Position numbers and translations under genes: made by a program. A stretch of DNA of 64,000 bases from Salegentibacter agarivorans (GTDB lineage Bacteria > Bacteroidota > Bacteroidia > Flavobacteriales > Flavobacteriaceae). Location of the stretch: assembly GCF_900113135.1 (NCBI RefSeq), contig NZ_FOOH01000004.1, forward strand, positions 62,001 to 126,000, in the 5' to 3' direction. Below the pieces are notes generated by a model that did no database searches, was not told the DNA's origin, and saw nothing but the letters and a program-made list of their open reading frames with translations. How positions within the stretch are numbered: the first letter of the stretch is position 1; every line of letters begins with the position of its first letter. This document shows positions 57,290 to 64,000 of the stretch, one piece after another.

Positions 57290-57316
57290 CATATGTTATC
57301 CTTTTTTAATCATAAA
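57290..57316 (+). promoter_or_regulatory. CATATG-type 21-bp direct repeat upstream of the GH2-GH117 operon
   Basis: CATATG at 57290 and CATAAA at 57311 are 21 bp apart, 139-165 bp before the GH2 start. It is followed within nine bases by the TGTCTAGT tandem, so the two elements form a composite promoter. Confidence 0.5.
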
Positions 57317-57324
57317 ATTCTCCC

Positions 57325-57343
57325 TGTCTAGTTCTTGTCAAGT
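57325..57343 (+). promoter_or_regulatory. Tandem TGTCTAGT/TGTCAAGT repeat (11-bp period) upstream of the GH2-GH117 operon
   Basis: TGTCTAGT at 57325 and TGTCAAGT at 57336 repeat the element found upstream of SusC1 with the same 11-bp period and one base changed. It would tie this catabolic operon to SusC1 expression. Confidence 0.5.
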
Positions 57344-57454
57344 AACTTCCACAAGTAAAATGGAAAAATAAAACTTTATTTGAAGCGGATGGGAAATCCG
57401 AGAAAACAATGGATTTCAAACAGATCATTTCTTATAGATTTAATGTAAATAAAG

Positions 57455-59998
57455 ATGTTGAAGAGTAAAGTTTTAGTAATTATTTTTTATAGTCTTGGCT
57501 TTTTTTTCTCTGAAGGTTTTGCACAAGCTTCAGAGAAAAATATTCCAAATGAAGTCCAGGATTTTAATTTTGACTGGGAATTTTCCCTACGCAACCCAGC
57601 AGATAGCAGTAAAACTGCAAATGTTGATAACTGGAAGCCGGTTAAGCTTCCTCATGATTGGAGTGTGGAGGCTTCCTTTGATTCTATAAAAGGGGAAGGA
57701 GCCACAGGCTACCTTCCTGGAGGTATAGGCTGGTATAAAAAAGAATTTTCTACCGACATCGGAAAAGATGAGAAAGCCTATATCTATTTCGACGGGAATT
57801 ATAACAATGCCGAAGTCTGGCTGAATGGAACAAAACTGGGGTTTCATCCTTATGGCTATACTCCGCACTATTATGATATTACCGATTATCTAAATTCTGC
57901 TTCAGAAAACGAGATTATGGTAAAGGTAGATCGAACGCGCTATGCCGATAGCAGATGGTATACCGGCTCAGGTATTTACAGGAATGTTTCCTTGATTACC
58001 ACAAATAAATTACATGTTCCAATCTGGGGCACTTTTATAACAACCCCGGAAATAACAGATAAAGAGGCAATTGTTAATGCACAAATACAGATTAAAAATG
58101 ATTTTCAACGTAGAAAGGAATTTAAATTGATTACTGAAGTGCTGGATGCTGATGGTAAAATTAAAGGTAAAGCCACCTCAACAAAAAGGATTGCACCAGA
58201 ATCTGAAATAACCTTAAATCAAGAAATTATTGTCAATAATCCTCAATTATGGGATATTGAGAGTCCTTACCTCTACATAGCAGTAACATCTATAATAGAA
58301 GATAATAAGCTTATTGGCCAATACGAAACTCGCTTCGGGATAAGACAGTTTAAGTTTGATGCAGATAAAGGCTTTTTCCTTAATGGCAAAAATTTAAAGA
58401 TCAAAGGGGTTAACCTCCACCACGATGCGGGATTGGTAGGGGCAGCCGTTCCGGAAGGCGTTTGGGAACGCCGACTCAAAATACTGAAAGAAGCAGGTGT
58501 GAATGCTATAAGGACCGCCCACAACCCGGCTTCCAAAGAATTTTTACACCTGTGTGATGAAATGGGATTTCTGGTGCAGGAAGAATTCTTTGATGAGTGG
58601 GACAACCCAAAAGATAAACGCTTTAATCAAAAGGAAAGATCTGTAGATTATATAACAAGAGGTTATGGTGAGCATTTTCAGGAATGGGCTCGCCGTGATC
58701 TAAGAGCTACAATTTTACGGGATCGCAATCATCCCAGTATTTTCCAATGGAGCATAGGCAATGAAATTGAATGGACATATCCGAGATATCGTAATGCCAG
58801 CGGATACTTCAATATGAACTGGCAGGGTAACTATTTCTGGGAGCTTCCTCCTATAACCCCTCAACAAATAAAAGAACGATTTGATGAAAGTGAAGAGGGT
58901 AAATACGTGTTGGCTGAAACGGCAAAAAAACTTTCTAAATGGACTAAAGAATTAGATACTACACGACCAGTGACCGCTAATTTGATTTTACCCTCGGTAA
59001 GTCATTTAACCGGATATGCAGATGCTCTGGATGTAGTAGGCTATAGCTATAGAAGAGTTCTTTACGATTATGGTCATGAGAATTATCCAGACAAGCCCAT
59101 TATGGGCACAGAGAACTTGCCCCAATGGCACGAGTGGAAGGCTGTACTGGAGCGGCCATTTATTTCCGGTACTTTTCTTTGGACTGGAATAGATTACATG
59201 GGAGAGGCTAATGGGAATTGGCCTGTAAAAGGAACATTAAGTGGTTTGCTGGATTTTGCAGGTTTTAAAAAACCATCATATCATATGATGAAATCACTTT
59301 GGAGTGAGGAGCCGCATATCTATATCGCCACACAAACCAACGATAAGTCCATTTTTAAATGGGACGGGGCAACAAACCAGGTGGTGGAAAAAAAACCGGG
59401 TGCCTGGGAACATGCCTTATGGTTCTGGCACGATGTGAATGAACACTGGGATTATAAAGTAAATGACAGCATTATTGTAGAAGTCTATTCCAATTTAGAG
59501 GAACTTGAATTATTGTTGAACGGACAGTCCCTCGGGGTTAAAAAACTTAGCCAATTCCCGGACCATATTTATAAATGGGCTGTGCCGTATGAAAAAGGGG
59601 AAATCACAGGCAAAGGTTTAAAAAATGGGAAAACAATATGGAAATCCCTGGTCACCCCTACTCAGGCATATGCCATTAAGCTAACTACAGAAAATGATAC
59701 TTTACAGGCTAATGCCTATGATGTTTCCCACGTGGTGGCGCAAATAGTGGATAAAGCTGGAAATCCTATAAAAACCAAAGAACAAAACATAGAATTCTCG
59801 GTAGAAGGCGAGGCAAAAGTCCTTGGCGTAGACAATGGTTCGGGCACCAATGTACAGGATTACCAGTCTAACAGCCTAAAAACAAATCAGGGCAAGGCCC
59901 TACTCCTGCTCCAGGCTACAAAAGAACCTTCTGTGATCACAGTAACAGCAAAGGCGGGAAGCTTAAAAACAGAACCACTAAAAATAATCTCACAATAA
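57455..59998 (+). CDS. GH2-family exo-beta-galactosidase (probable)
   Basis: An 847-residue exported enzyme (leader to ~EGFAQA). The GH2 jelly-roll (~30-185; [31 protein letters not shown]) is followed by an Ig-like domain, a TIM barrel with acid/base E437 in WSIGNE and nucleophile E553 in MGTENL, then DUF4982-like and Ig-like C-terminal domains. It is closest in wording to the relic at 18324. Intact active site; beta-galactosidase activity on agar- or porphyran-derived oligosaccharides is inferred from the company of GH117, which removes the alternating anhydro-L-galactose. It is first gene of the operon GH2-GH117-MDR-SDR-sulfatase, with GH117 starting 5 bp after its stop. Confidence 0.9.
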   Translation: MLKSKVLVIIFYSLGFFFSEGFAQASEKNIPNEVQDFNFDWEFSLRNPADSSKTANVDNWKPVKLPHDWSVEASFDSIKGEGATGYLPGGIGWYKKEFSTDIGKDEKAYIYFDGNYNNAEVWLNGTKLGFHPYGYTPHYYDITDYLNSASENEIMVKVDRTRYADSRWYTGSGIYRNVSLITTNKLHVPIWGTFITTPEITDKEAIVNAQIQIKNDFQRRKEFKLITEVLDADGKIKGKATSTKRIAPESEITLNQEIIVNNPQLWDIESPYLYIAVTSIIEDNKLIGQYETRFGIRQFKFDADKGFFLNGKNLKIKGVNLHHDAGLVGAAVPEGVWERRLKILKEAGVNAIRTAHNPASKEFLHLCDEMGFLVQEEFFDEWDNPKDKRFNQKERSVDYITRGYGEHFQEWARRDLRATILRDRNHPSIFQWSIGNEIEWTYPRYRNASGYFNMNWQGNYFWELPPITPQQIKERFDESEEGKYVLAETAKKLSKWTKELDTTRPVTANLILPSVSHLTGYADALDVVGYSYRRVLYDYGHENYPDKPIMGTENLPQWHEWKAVLERPFISGTFLWTGIDYMGEANGNWPVKGTLSGLLDFAGFKKPSYHMMKSLWSEEPHIYIATQTNDKSIFKWDGATNQVVEKKPGAWEHALWFWHDVNEHWDYKVNDSIIVEVYSNLEELELLLNGQSLGVKKLSQFPDHIYKWAVPYEKGEITGKGLKNGKTIWKSLVTPTQAYAIKLTTENDTLQANAYDVSHVVAQIVDKAGNPIKTKEQNIEFSVEGEAKVLGVDNGSGTNVQDYQSNSLKTNQGKALLLLQATKEPSVITVTAKAGSLKTEPLKIISQ

Positions 59999-60003
59999 AA
60001 AAC

Positions 60004-61236
60004 ATGAAAGACAATAATTTAATACTTCAGCTTTTTATGGCCACGGCATTCCTGGCTGGATGTGATTCCAAGGTAGATCAGGAAAATGACGGGGAAAAGA
60101 CTAAAAACCAAATGGAAATCTCCCAGGAAGATATAGACCGTCTTGGGATTACCAATCCAGATTCCCTCAGTGCTGCCTCAAAAAGGGCATTGGAATGGCC
60201 GGAGGTTGGGAATGAATGGTTTATTGAATTTAGTGAACTTCAACCCCTTAAAGGAGACTTGGCCTATGAAGAAGGTGTGGTACGACGGGACCCCAGTGCC
60301 TTGTTGAAGCATAATGGCAAATATTATGTATGGTACTCCAAAAGTACAGGTCCTACCCAGGGCTTTGGGGGCGATATAGAAAATGACAAAGTTTTTCCCT
60401 GGGACCGTTGTGATATCTGGTATGCCACCTCAGAAGATGGATGGACCTGGGAGGAACAGGGTGTGGCCGTAGCCAGAGGAGAAAAAGGTGAGTATGACGA
60501 CAGATCGGTATTTACTACCGAAATCATGGAACATGAAGGCACCTATTACCTGTGTTATCAAACTGTAAAATCTCCATATAATGTAAGAGTCAAAAACCAG
60601 GTAGGATTAGCTTGGTCAAATTCTCCTGATGGTCCATGGACAAAAAGTGAAGAACCTATTCTGAGTCCTGCCGATAATGGAATTTGGAAAGGTGAAGAAC
60701 AAAACCGGTTCACGGTTGAGAAAAAAGGAGATTTTGATAGTCATAAAGTTCATGATCCTTGTATCATTCCGTATCAGGGAAAATTCTATCTCTACTATAA
60801 AGGAGAACAAATGGGTGAAGAAATCACTTTTGGAGGTAGACAGATTCGCCACGGAGTGGCAGTGGCTGATAATCCCAAAGGACCTTATAAAAAATCGGCA
60901 TACAATCCCATAAGCAATAGCGGTCACGAAATTTGTGTATGGAAACACAATGGCGGTATTGCCTCGTTGATCACTACAGATGGCCCCGAAAAAAACACCA
61001 TCCAATGGGCTCCAGACGGTATTAATTTTGGGATTAAATCGGTTATTAAAGGTGCGCCCCATGCCATTGGCCTAAACAGGAGCCTAAACACAGATGATAA
61101 AGAAGACCCGACCAGTATTCTGCGCTGGGGATTATCACATATTTACAACAATAGCGACTACCAAAGCATCATGAGGTTTTCTTCCAGAAGAAGGACCGTC
61201 CATGTAGCGAAAGGAGAAAATGCAAAAAACAATTAA
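60004..61236 (+). CDS. GH117 alpha-1,3-(3,6-anhydro)-L-galactosidase family lipoprotein
   Basis: A 410-residue lipoprotein (lipobox LAGC20). The N-terminal helix carries the S-x-A-x-x-R motif (SAASKR), followed by the beta-propeller. Candidate catalytic residues are D96 in RRDPS, D251 in VHDPC and the H308-E309 pair in SNSGHE; WYATSEDGWTWEEQG and RQIRHGVAVADNPKGPY are typical family blades. The proposed reaction is release of 3,6-anhydro-L-galactose from neoagaro-oligosaccharides. It sits between GH2 and two dehydrogenases that could handle the released sugar's later intermediates, which makes this copy the stronger candidate for true anhydro-galactosidase activity than the one at 24436. Confidence 0.9.
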   Translation: MKDNNLILQLFMATAFLAGCDSKVDQENDGEKTKNQMEISQEDIDRLGITNPDSLSAASKRALEWPEVGNEWFIEFSELQPLKGDLAYEEGVVRRDPSALLKHNGKYYVWYSKSTGPTQGFGGDIENDKVFPWDRCDIWYATSEDGWTWEEQGVAVARGEKGEYDDRSVFTTEIMEHEGTYYLCYQTVKSPYNVRVKNQVGLAWSNSPDGPWTKSEEPILSPADNGIWKGEEQNRFTVEKKGDFDSHKVHDPCIIPYQGKFYLYYKGEQMGEEITFGGRQIRHGVAVADNPKGPYKKSAYNPISNSGHEICVWKHNGGIASLITTDGPEKNTIQWAPDGINFGIKSVIKGAPHAIGLNRSLNTDDKEDPTSILRWGLSHIYNNSDYQSIMRFSSRRRTVHVAKGENAKNN

Positions 61237-61251
61237 AAACCAATCTAGATT

Positions 61252-62286
61252 ATGGAAGCAGCATATTATAAAGAGAAAGGAAAATTTATTTCAGGTGAAA
61301 GCAAGGAATTAAAACCGAAGAAAGGGGAAGTAAGGCTTGATGTGGCTTATTGTGGCGTTTGTGGTACAGATGTTCACATTTATCATGGCACTATGGACAA
61401 GCGCGTGGATATGCCCCAGGTTATAGGCCATGAAGCCTCTGCCGTGGTGGCAGAAATAGGCGAAGGCGTTACCCATGTAAAAGTTGGGGATAAGGTAGCC
61501 GTAAGGCCCTTGAAGTTTGGTGAGCCGCATAAATTTGACAAAGGTTTTCCCCATGTGGGCAAGAATCTGAAGTTTATAGGAATAGACGCGCCAGGGGCTT
61601 TTCAGAAAAGCTGGACGGTTCCCGCCTATACCCTGCACCAGTTACCGGAAAAACTTTCTTTACAACATGGAGCCTTCATTGAACCGCTTTCGGTGGCCTG
61701 CCACGATGTAAAAATCGGAAGGGTGAAAAAAGGCGAAAATTGCCTCGTTATTGGTGGCGGCCCTATTGGTACCCTTATTTCTTATGTATTGAAAGAAAAG
61801 GATGCCAACGTGATTATTTCAGAAGTCAACGAAAAACGTGTGAATATGCTTTCAGAACTTGGCTTTACGGTGATCAATCCCGCAAAGGAAAACCTTGTGG
61901 AAAGGATTTCAGAATTAACAGAAGGGGGGATGATAGATTGTGCTTTTGAAGTTTCAGGATCGGCAGCTGGTGTAGAAGCCATGACCGAAGTGGTGAATGT
62001 CCGTGGCAGGATTGTTATGGTGGCCATTCACGGGGGCGAGAAGCGAAAGGTGGACCTATTTAAATTCTTCTGGTCTGAAATTGAACTTCTGGGAGCCAGG
62101 TTATATGAAGAAGAAGATTATGACGAGGCCATACGCATTGCTGCCTCTAGTAATATCCCTTTTGACAAGCTTACCACGAAAATAAGCAAACTGGAAGATA
62201 TCCAGGATGTTTTTGAAGAAATCGACACCAACCCTGCAGGCATGAAATACCTTATAAAATGCCAACCGGAAGAAAGACTGGCTTAA
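61252..62286 (+). CDS. Zinc-dependent medium-chain dehydrogenase, candidate 2-keto-3-deoxy-L-galactonate 5-dehydrogenase
   Basis: A 344-residue cytoplasmic protein, no leader. The GroES-like domain has the catalytic-zinc ligands C34 or C37 in CGVCGTD and H60-E61 in IGHEAS. The Rossmann domain has VIGGGPIGTLI. The four-cysteine structural-zinc lobe of classical alcohol dehydrogenases is absent; the segment VRPLKFGEPHKFD stands in its place. It resembles the threonine/sorbitol dehydrogenase branch. In the described 3,6-anhydro-L-galactose pathway a 2-keto-3-deoxy-L-galactonate is oxidised at C5 and the diketo acid is then reduced to D-KDG. An MDR beside a KduD-like SDR and GH117 fits these two steps. 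Family sure, substrate inferred. Confidence 0.85.
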   Translation: MEAAYYKEKGKFISGESKELKPKKGEVRLDVAYCGVCGTDVHIYHGTMDKRVDMPQVIGHEASAVVAEIGEGVTHVKVGDKVAVRPLKFGEPHKFDKGFPHVGKNLKFIGIDAPGAFQKSWTVPAYTLHQLPEKLSLQHGAFIEPLSVACHDVKIGRVKKGENCLVIGGGPIGTLISYVLKEKDANVIISEVNEKRVNMLSELGFTVINPAKENLVERISELTEGGMIDCAFEVSGSAAGVEAMTEVVNVRGRIVMVAIHGGEKRKVDLFKFFWSEIELLGARLYEEEDYDEAIRIAASSNIPFDKLTTKISKLEDIQDVFEEIDTNPAGMKYLIKCQPEERLA

Positions 62287-62347
62287 TAGGCCACCCAAAA
62301 CAAAGATTTTGAAAAACAAGCGATAAGCAAATAAAAAATAGAACAAA

Positions 62348-63118
62348 ATGAGTGTATTGGATAAATTTAAATTAGACGGAAAAACAGCTTTAGTCACAGG
62401 CAGTAAAAGGGGGATTGGTTTGGGCATGGCCATCGCCTTGGCCGAAGCCGGTGCCGATATTATTGGCGTAAGCGCCACCCTGGACCCGAAAGGCAGCGAA
62501 GTAGAAAAAGAAGTAAAAAAACGAGGTAGGAACTTTAAAGGCTACTCCTGTGATTTTAGCAATAGAAAAGCGCTTTATGCCTTTATTAAGGAAGTGAATG
62601 AAGATTTTCCTGTAATAGATATCCTGGTAAACAATGCCGGTACCATTTTAAGAAAACCTGCTGCTGAGCATCCTGACGAAATGTGGGATAAAGTGATAGA
62701 AGTAAACCAAAACGCCCAGTTTATCCTTACCCGGGAAATAGGAAAACAAATGGTTGAGAGGGGTTCCGGTAAAATTGTATTTACCGCTTCTTTACTTACC
62801 TACCAGGGTGGGATTACTGTGCCGGGCTATGCTGCCAGTAAAGGTGCCATAGGTCAATTGACCATGGCCTTTGCGAACGAATGGTCTTCTAAAGGTGTAA
62901 ATGTAAATGCCATTGCTCCAGGCTATATCGCCACAGATAATACCGAGGCACTACGGAACGACCCCGACCGCGCAAACTCCATTTTAGCGCGTATCCCGGC
63001 CGGAAGATGGGGCGAACCTGAAGATTTTGCCGGTCCCATAGTATTCCTGTGTTCGGAAGCAGCGTCTTATATGCACGGGAGCATCACGCTTGTGGATGGC
63101 GGATGGATGGGTCGATAA
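62348..63118 (+). CDS. kduD: KduD-like short-chain dehydrogenase
   Basis: A 256-residue cytoplasmic SDR. The cofactor motif is TGSKRGIG, NNAG is present, and the active site is S148, Y161 and K165 (Y-A-A-S-K). The C-terminus RIPAGRWGEPEDFAGPIVFL and SITLVDGGWMGR is characteristic of KduD, which interconverts 2,5-diketo-3-deoxygluconate and 2-keto-3-deoxygluconate. Next to the zinc dehydrogenase and GH117 it would supply the reductive half of a C5 inversion, sending anhydro-L-galactose carbon to D-KDG and then to the Entner-Doudoroff route. It starts 61 bp after the MDR stop. The KduD family call is strong; the physiological substrate is inferred from neighbours. Confidence 0.87.
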   Translation: MSVLDKFKLDGKTALVTGSKRGIGLGMAIALAEAGADIIGVSATLDPKGSEVEKEVKKRGRNFKGYSCDFSNRKALYAFIKEVNEDFPVIDILVNNAGTILRKPAAEHPDEMWDKVIEVNQNAQFILTREIGKQMVERGSGKIVFTASLLTYQGGITVPGYAASKGAIGQLTMAFANEWSSKGVNVNAIAPGYIATDNTEALRNDPDRANSILARIPAGRWGEPEDFAGPIVFLCSEAASYMHGSITLVDGGWMGR

Positions 63119-63135
63119 ATTTAAGCACATGAGAG

Positions 63136-64000
63136 ATGATGTACCCTTTTTTAAAATATATAGTAATATTATTCCCCTTGTGCGGAATACCGCAACAACC
63201 CAGCGCCCAAAATAAGCCTAACATTGTGTTTATTCTAGCTGATGATGCAGGTTACTCCGATTTTGGATTTCAGGGAAGTAATCATTTTAAAACTCCTGAG
63301 CTTGATAAACTGGCCAGTAGGAGTATCCGTTTTTCCCAGGCATATGTATCGGCTGCCGTTTGTGGTCCGTCCAGAGCCGGGATTTTAACGGGCAAATACC
63401 AGCAAAAATTCGGGTTTGAAGAGAACAATGTGCCGGGCTATATGAGTAATTCCGGTCTTACGGGTGATGACATGGGGCTTCCTTTGGATCAAACAACCAT
63501 GGCCGATTATTTGAAAAAACGAGGGTATAAGACTGCACTATTCGGAAAATGGCACCAGGGGAATGCCGATCGTTTCCATCCTACCAGGCGAGGATTTGAT
63601 GAATTTTATGGTTTTCGCGGTGGAGCCCGTAGTTATTGGCCCTACGAGGAAAAAGAACTCATAAAATATCCTGAAAATAAGTTGGAGCGAGGATTTGGGA
63701 ATTTTCAAGAACATCAGGGATACCTTACAGATGTCCTGGCTGAAGAAGCTGCTTCATTTATAGATAGAAATAAAGAACAGCCATTTTTCATTTTCCTATC
63801 CTTCAATGCAGTCCATACACCAATGCAGGCAAAACCTGAAGACCTTGAAAAAATTAAAGGATTGCAAGGCAAGAGAAAAACACTGGCAGCAATGAACCTG
63901 GCAATGGATCGGGCCATAGGTGTGGTAATGGAAAAACTGGAAGATCTTGGTCTGACTGAAAATACCATTGTTGTATTTACCAATGATAATGGAGGTCCAA
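63136..64000 (+). CDS. S1-family sulfatase, 3' end outside window
   Basis: The frame opens at ATG 63136 (a second ATG follows directly at 63139) and is still open at the window end, giving ~288 residues. The leader [17 protein letters not shown] is followed by [15 protein letters not shown], the formylglycine site C76-G-P-S-R with AGILTGKY, and FGKWHQGN[17 protein letters not shown]; the last visible stretch is FTNDNGG, which carries the second set of metal ligands. It starts 17 bp after the SDR stop, so it belongs to the GH2-GH117 operon. Substrate unknown. Confidence 0.9.
   Translation, partial: MMYPFLKYIVILFPLCGIPQQPSAQNKPNIVFILADDAGYSDFGFQGSNHFKTPELDKLASRSIRFSQAYVSAAVCGPSRAGILTGKYQQKFGFEENNVPGYMSNSGLTGDDMGLPLDQTTMADYLKKRGYKTALFGKWHQGNADRFHPTRRGFDEFYGFRGGARSYWPYEEKELIKYPENKLERGFGNFQEHQGYLTDVLAEEAASFIDRNKEQPFFIFLSFNAVHTPMQAKPEDLEKIKGLQGKRKTLAAMNLAMDRAIGVVMEKLEDLGLTENTIVVFTNDNGGP

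Noticed and set aside
12947-63352. CATATG words inside genes, for example near 17726, 19867, 35281, 47435, 59276 and 63347
   Set aside because: These occur in coding sequence without a 21-bp partner and are expected by chance in AT-rich genes.
1-64000. CRISPR arrays, tRNA, rRNA, transposase or integrase genes
   Set aside because: No regularly spaced repeats, tRNA-like cloverleafs, rRNA segments or mobility proteins were seen on either strand; only MITE-like and relic sequences hint at past mobility.

Overview
The window looks like part of the chromosome of a marine agar- and porphyran-degrading flavobacterium (Bacteroidota). The DNA is AT-rich. Genes carry Bacteroidota-type signal peptides and lipoboxes, there are two SusC/SusD pairs, one protein ends in a type IX secretion (T9SS) sorting domain, and one regulator is a hybrid two-component system. 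Almost everything between the two window edges can be read as one large, composite polysaccharide utilization locus (PUL) for a sulfated red-algal galactan. The best substrate evidence is a GH16 protein at 48835 with the sequence pattern of beta-agarases, two GH117 proteins (3,6-anhydro-L-galactosidase family), a GH29, three GH2 and six exported S1-type sulfatases (one cut by the window end).

Layout. 1-402: tail of a DUF1080 protein. 767-4553 (minus strand): a GH2 and a GH16. 5138-6244: ThuA-like protein. 6608-13524: a tight GH2-sulfatase-sulfatase-sulfatase operon. 13930-18287: PhoD-like phosphatase, beta-helix protein and GH16, bordered on both sides by decayed gene relics. 18884-25716: two sulfatases, GH29 and GH117. 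25883-29173: T9SS-secreted beta-helix protein and an Fn3-like lipoprotein. 29894-34126: HTCS regulator. 34459-36801: Gfo/Idh/MocA oxidoreductase and GH16. 37073-40755: GH3 with a frameshifted C-terminus, then a lipoprotein formylglycine-generating enzyme. 40810-41726: GH16 pseudogene. 42239-50046: SusC1, SusD1, a surface lipoprotein and the beta-agarase. 50205-51893: TPR-LuxR regulator. 52037-56981: SusC2 and SusD2. 57455-64000: GH2, GH117, a zinc alcohol dehydrogenase, a KduD-like SDR and the start of a sulfatase.

How it fits together. Surface agarase and secreted enzymes would cut the galactan, and the two SusCD systems would import oligosaccharides. Periplasmic sulfatases, matured by the locus's own exported formylglycine-generating enzyme, would strip sulfate. 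GH2 (beta-galactosidase), GH117 (anhydro-L-galactose) and GH29 (L-galactose or L-fucose) would trim from the ends. The MDR/SDR pair fits a later cytoplasmic step of 3,6-anhydro-L-galactose breakdown, namely C5 oxidation and re-reduction of a 2-keto-3-deoxy acid.

The most interesting new signal is regulatory. Seven transcription units carry CATATG-like half-sites exactly 21 bp apart, 56-144 bp upstream of the start codon, a spacing typical of AraC-type regulators such as the HTCS. A second tandem element (TGTCTAGT with an 11-bp period) occurs upstream of SusC1 and of the GH2-GH117 operon; the latter promoter carries both elements. Other points of interest are a GH2 lacking the normal acid/base Glu, a sulfatase with an atypical CSVAR maturation motif, a PhoD-like enzyme embedded in a sulfated-glycan locus, and several gene relics that indicate recent remodelling.
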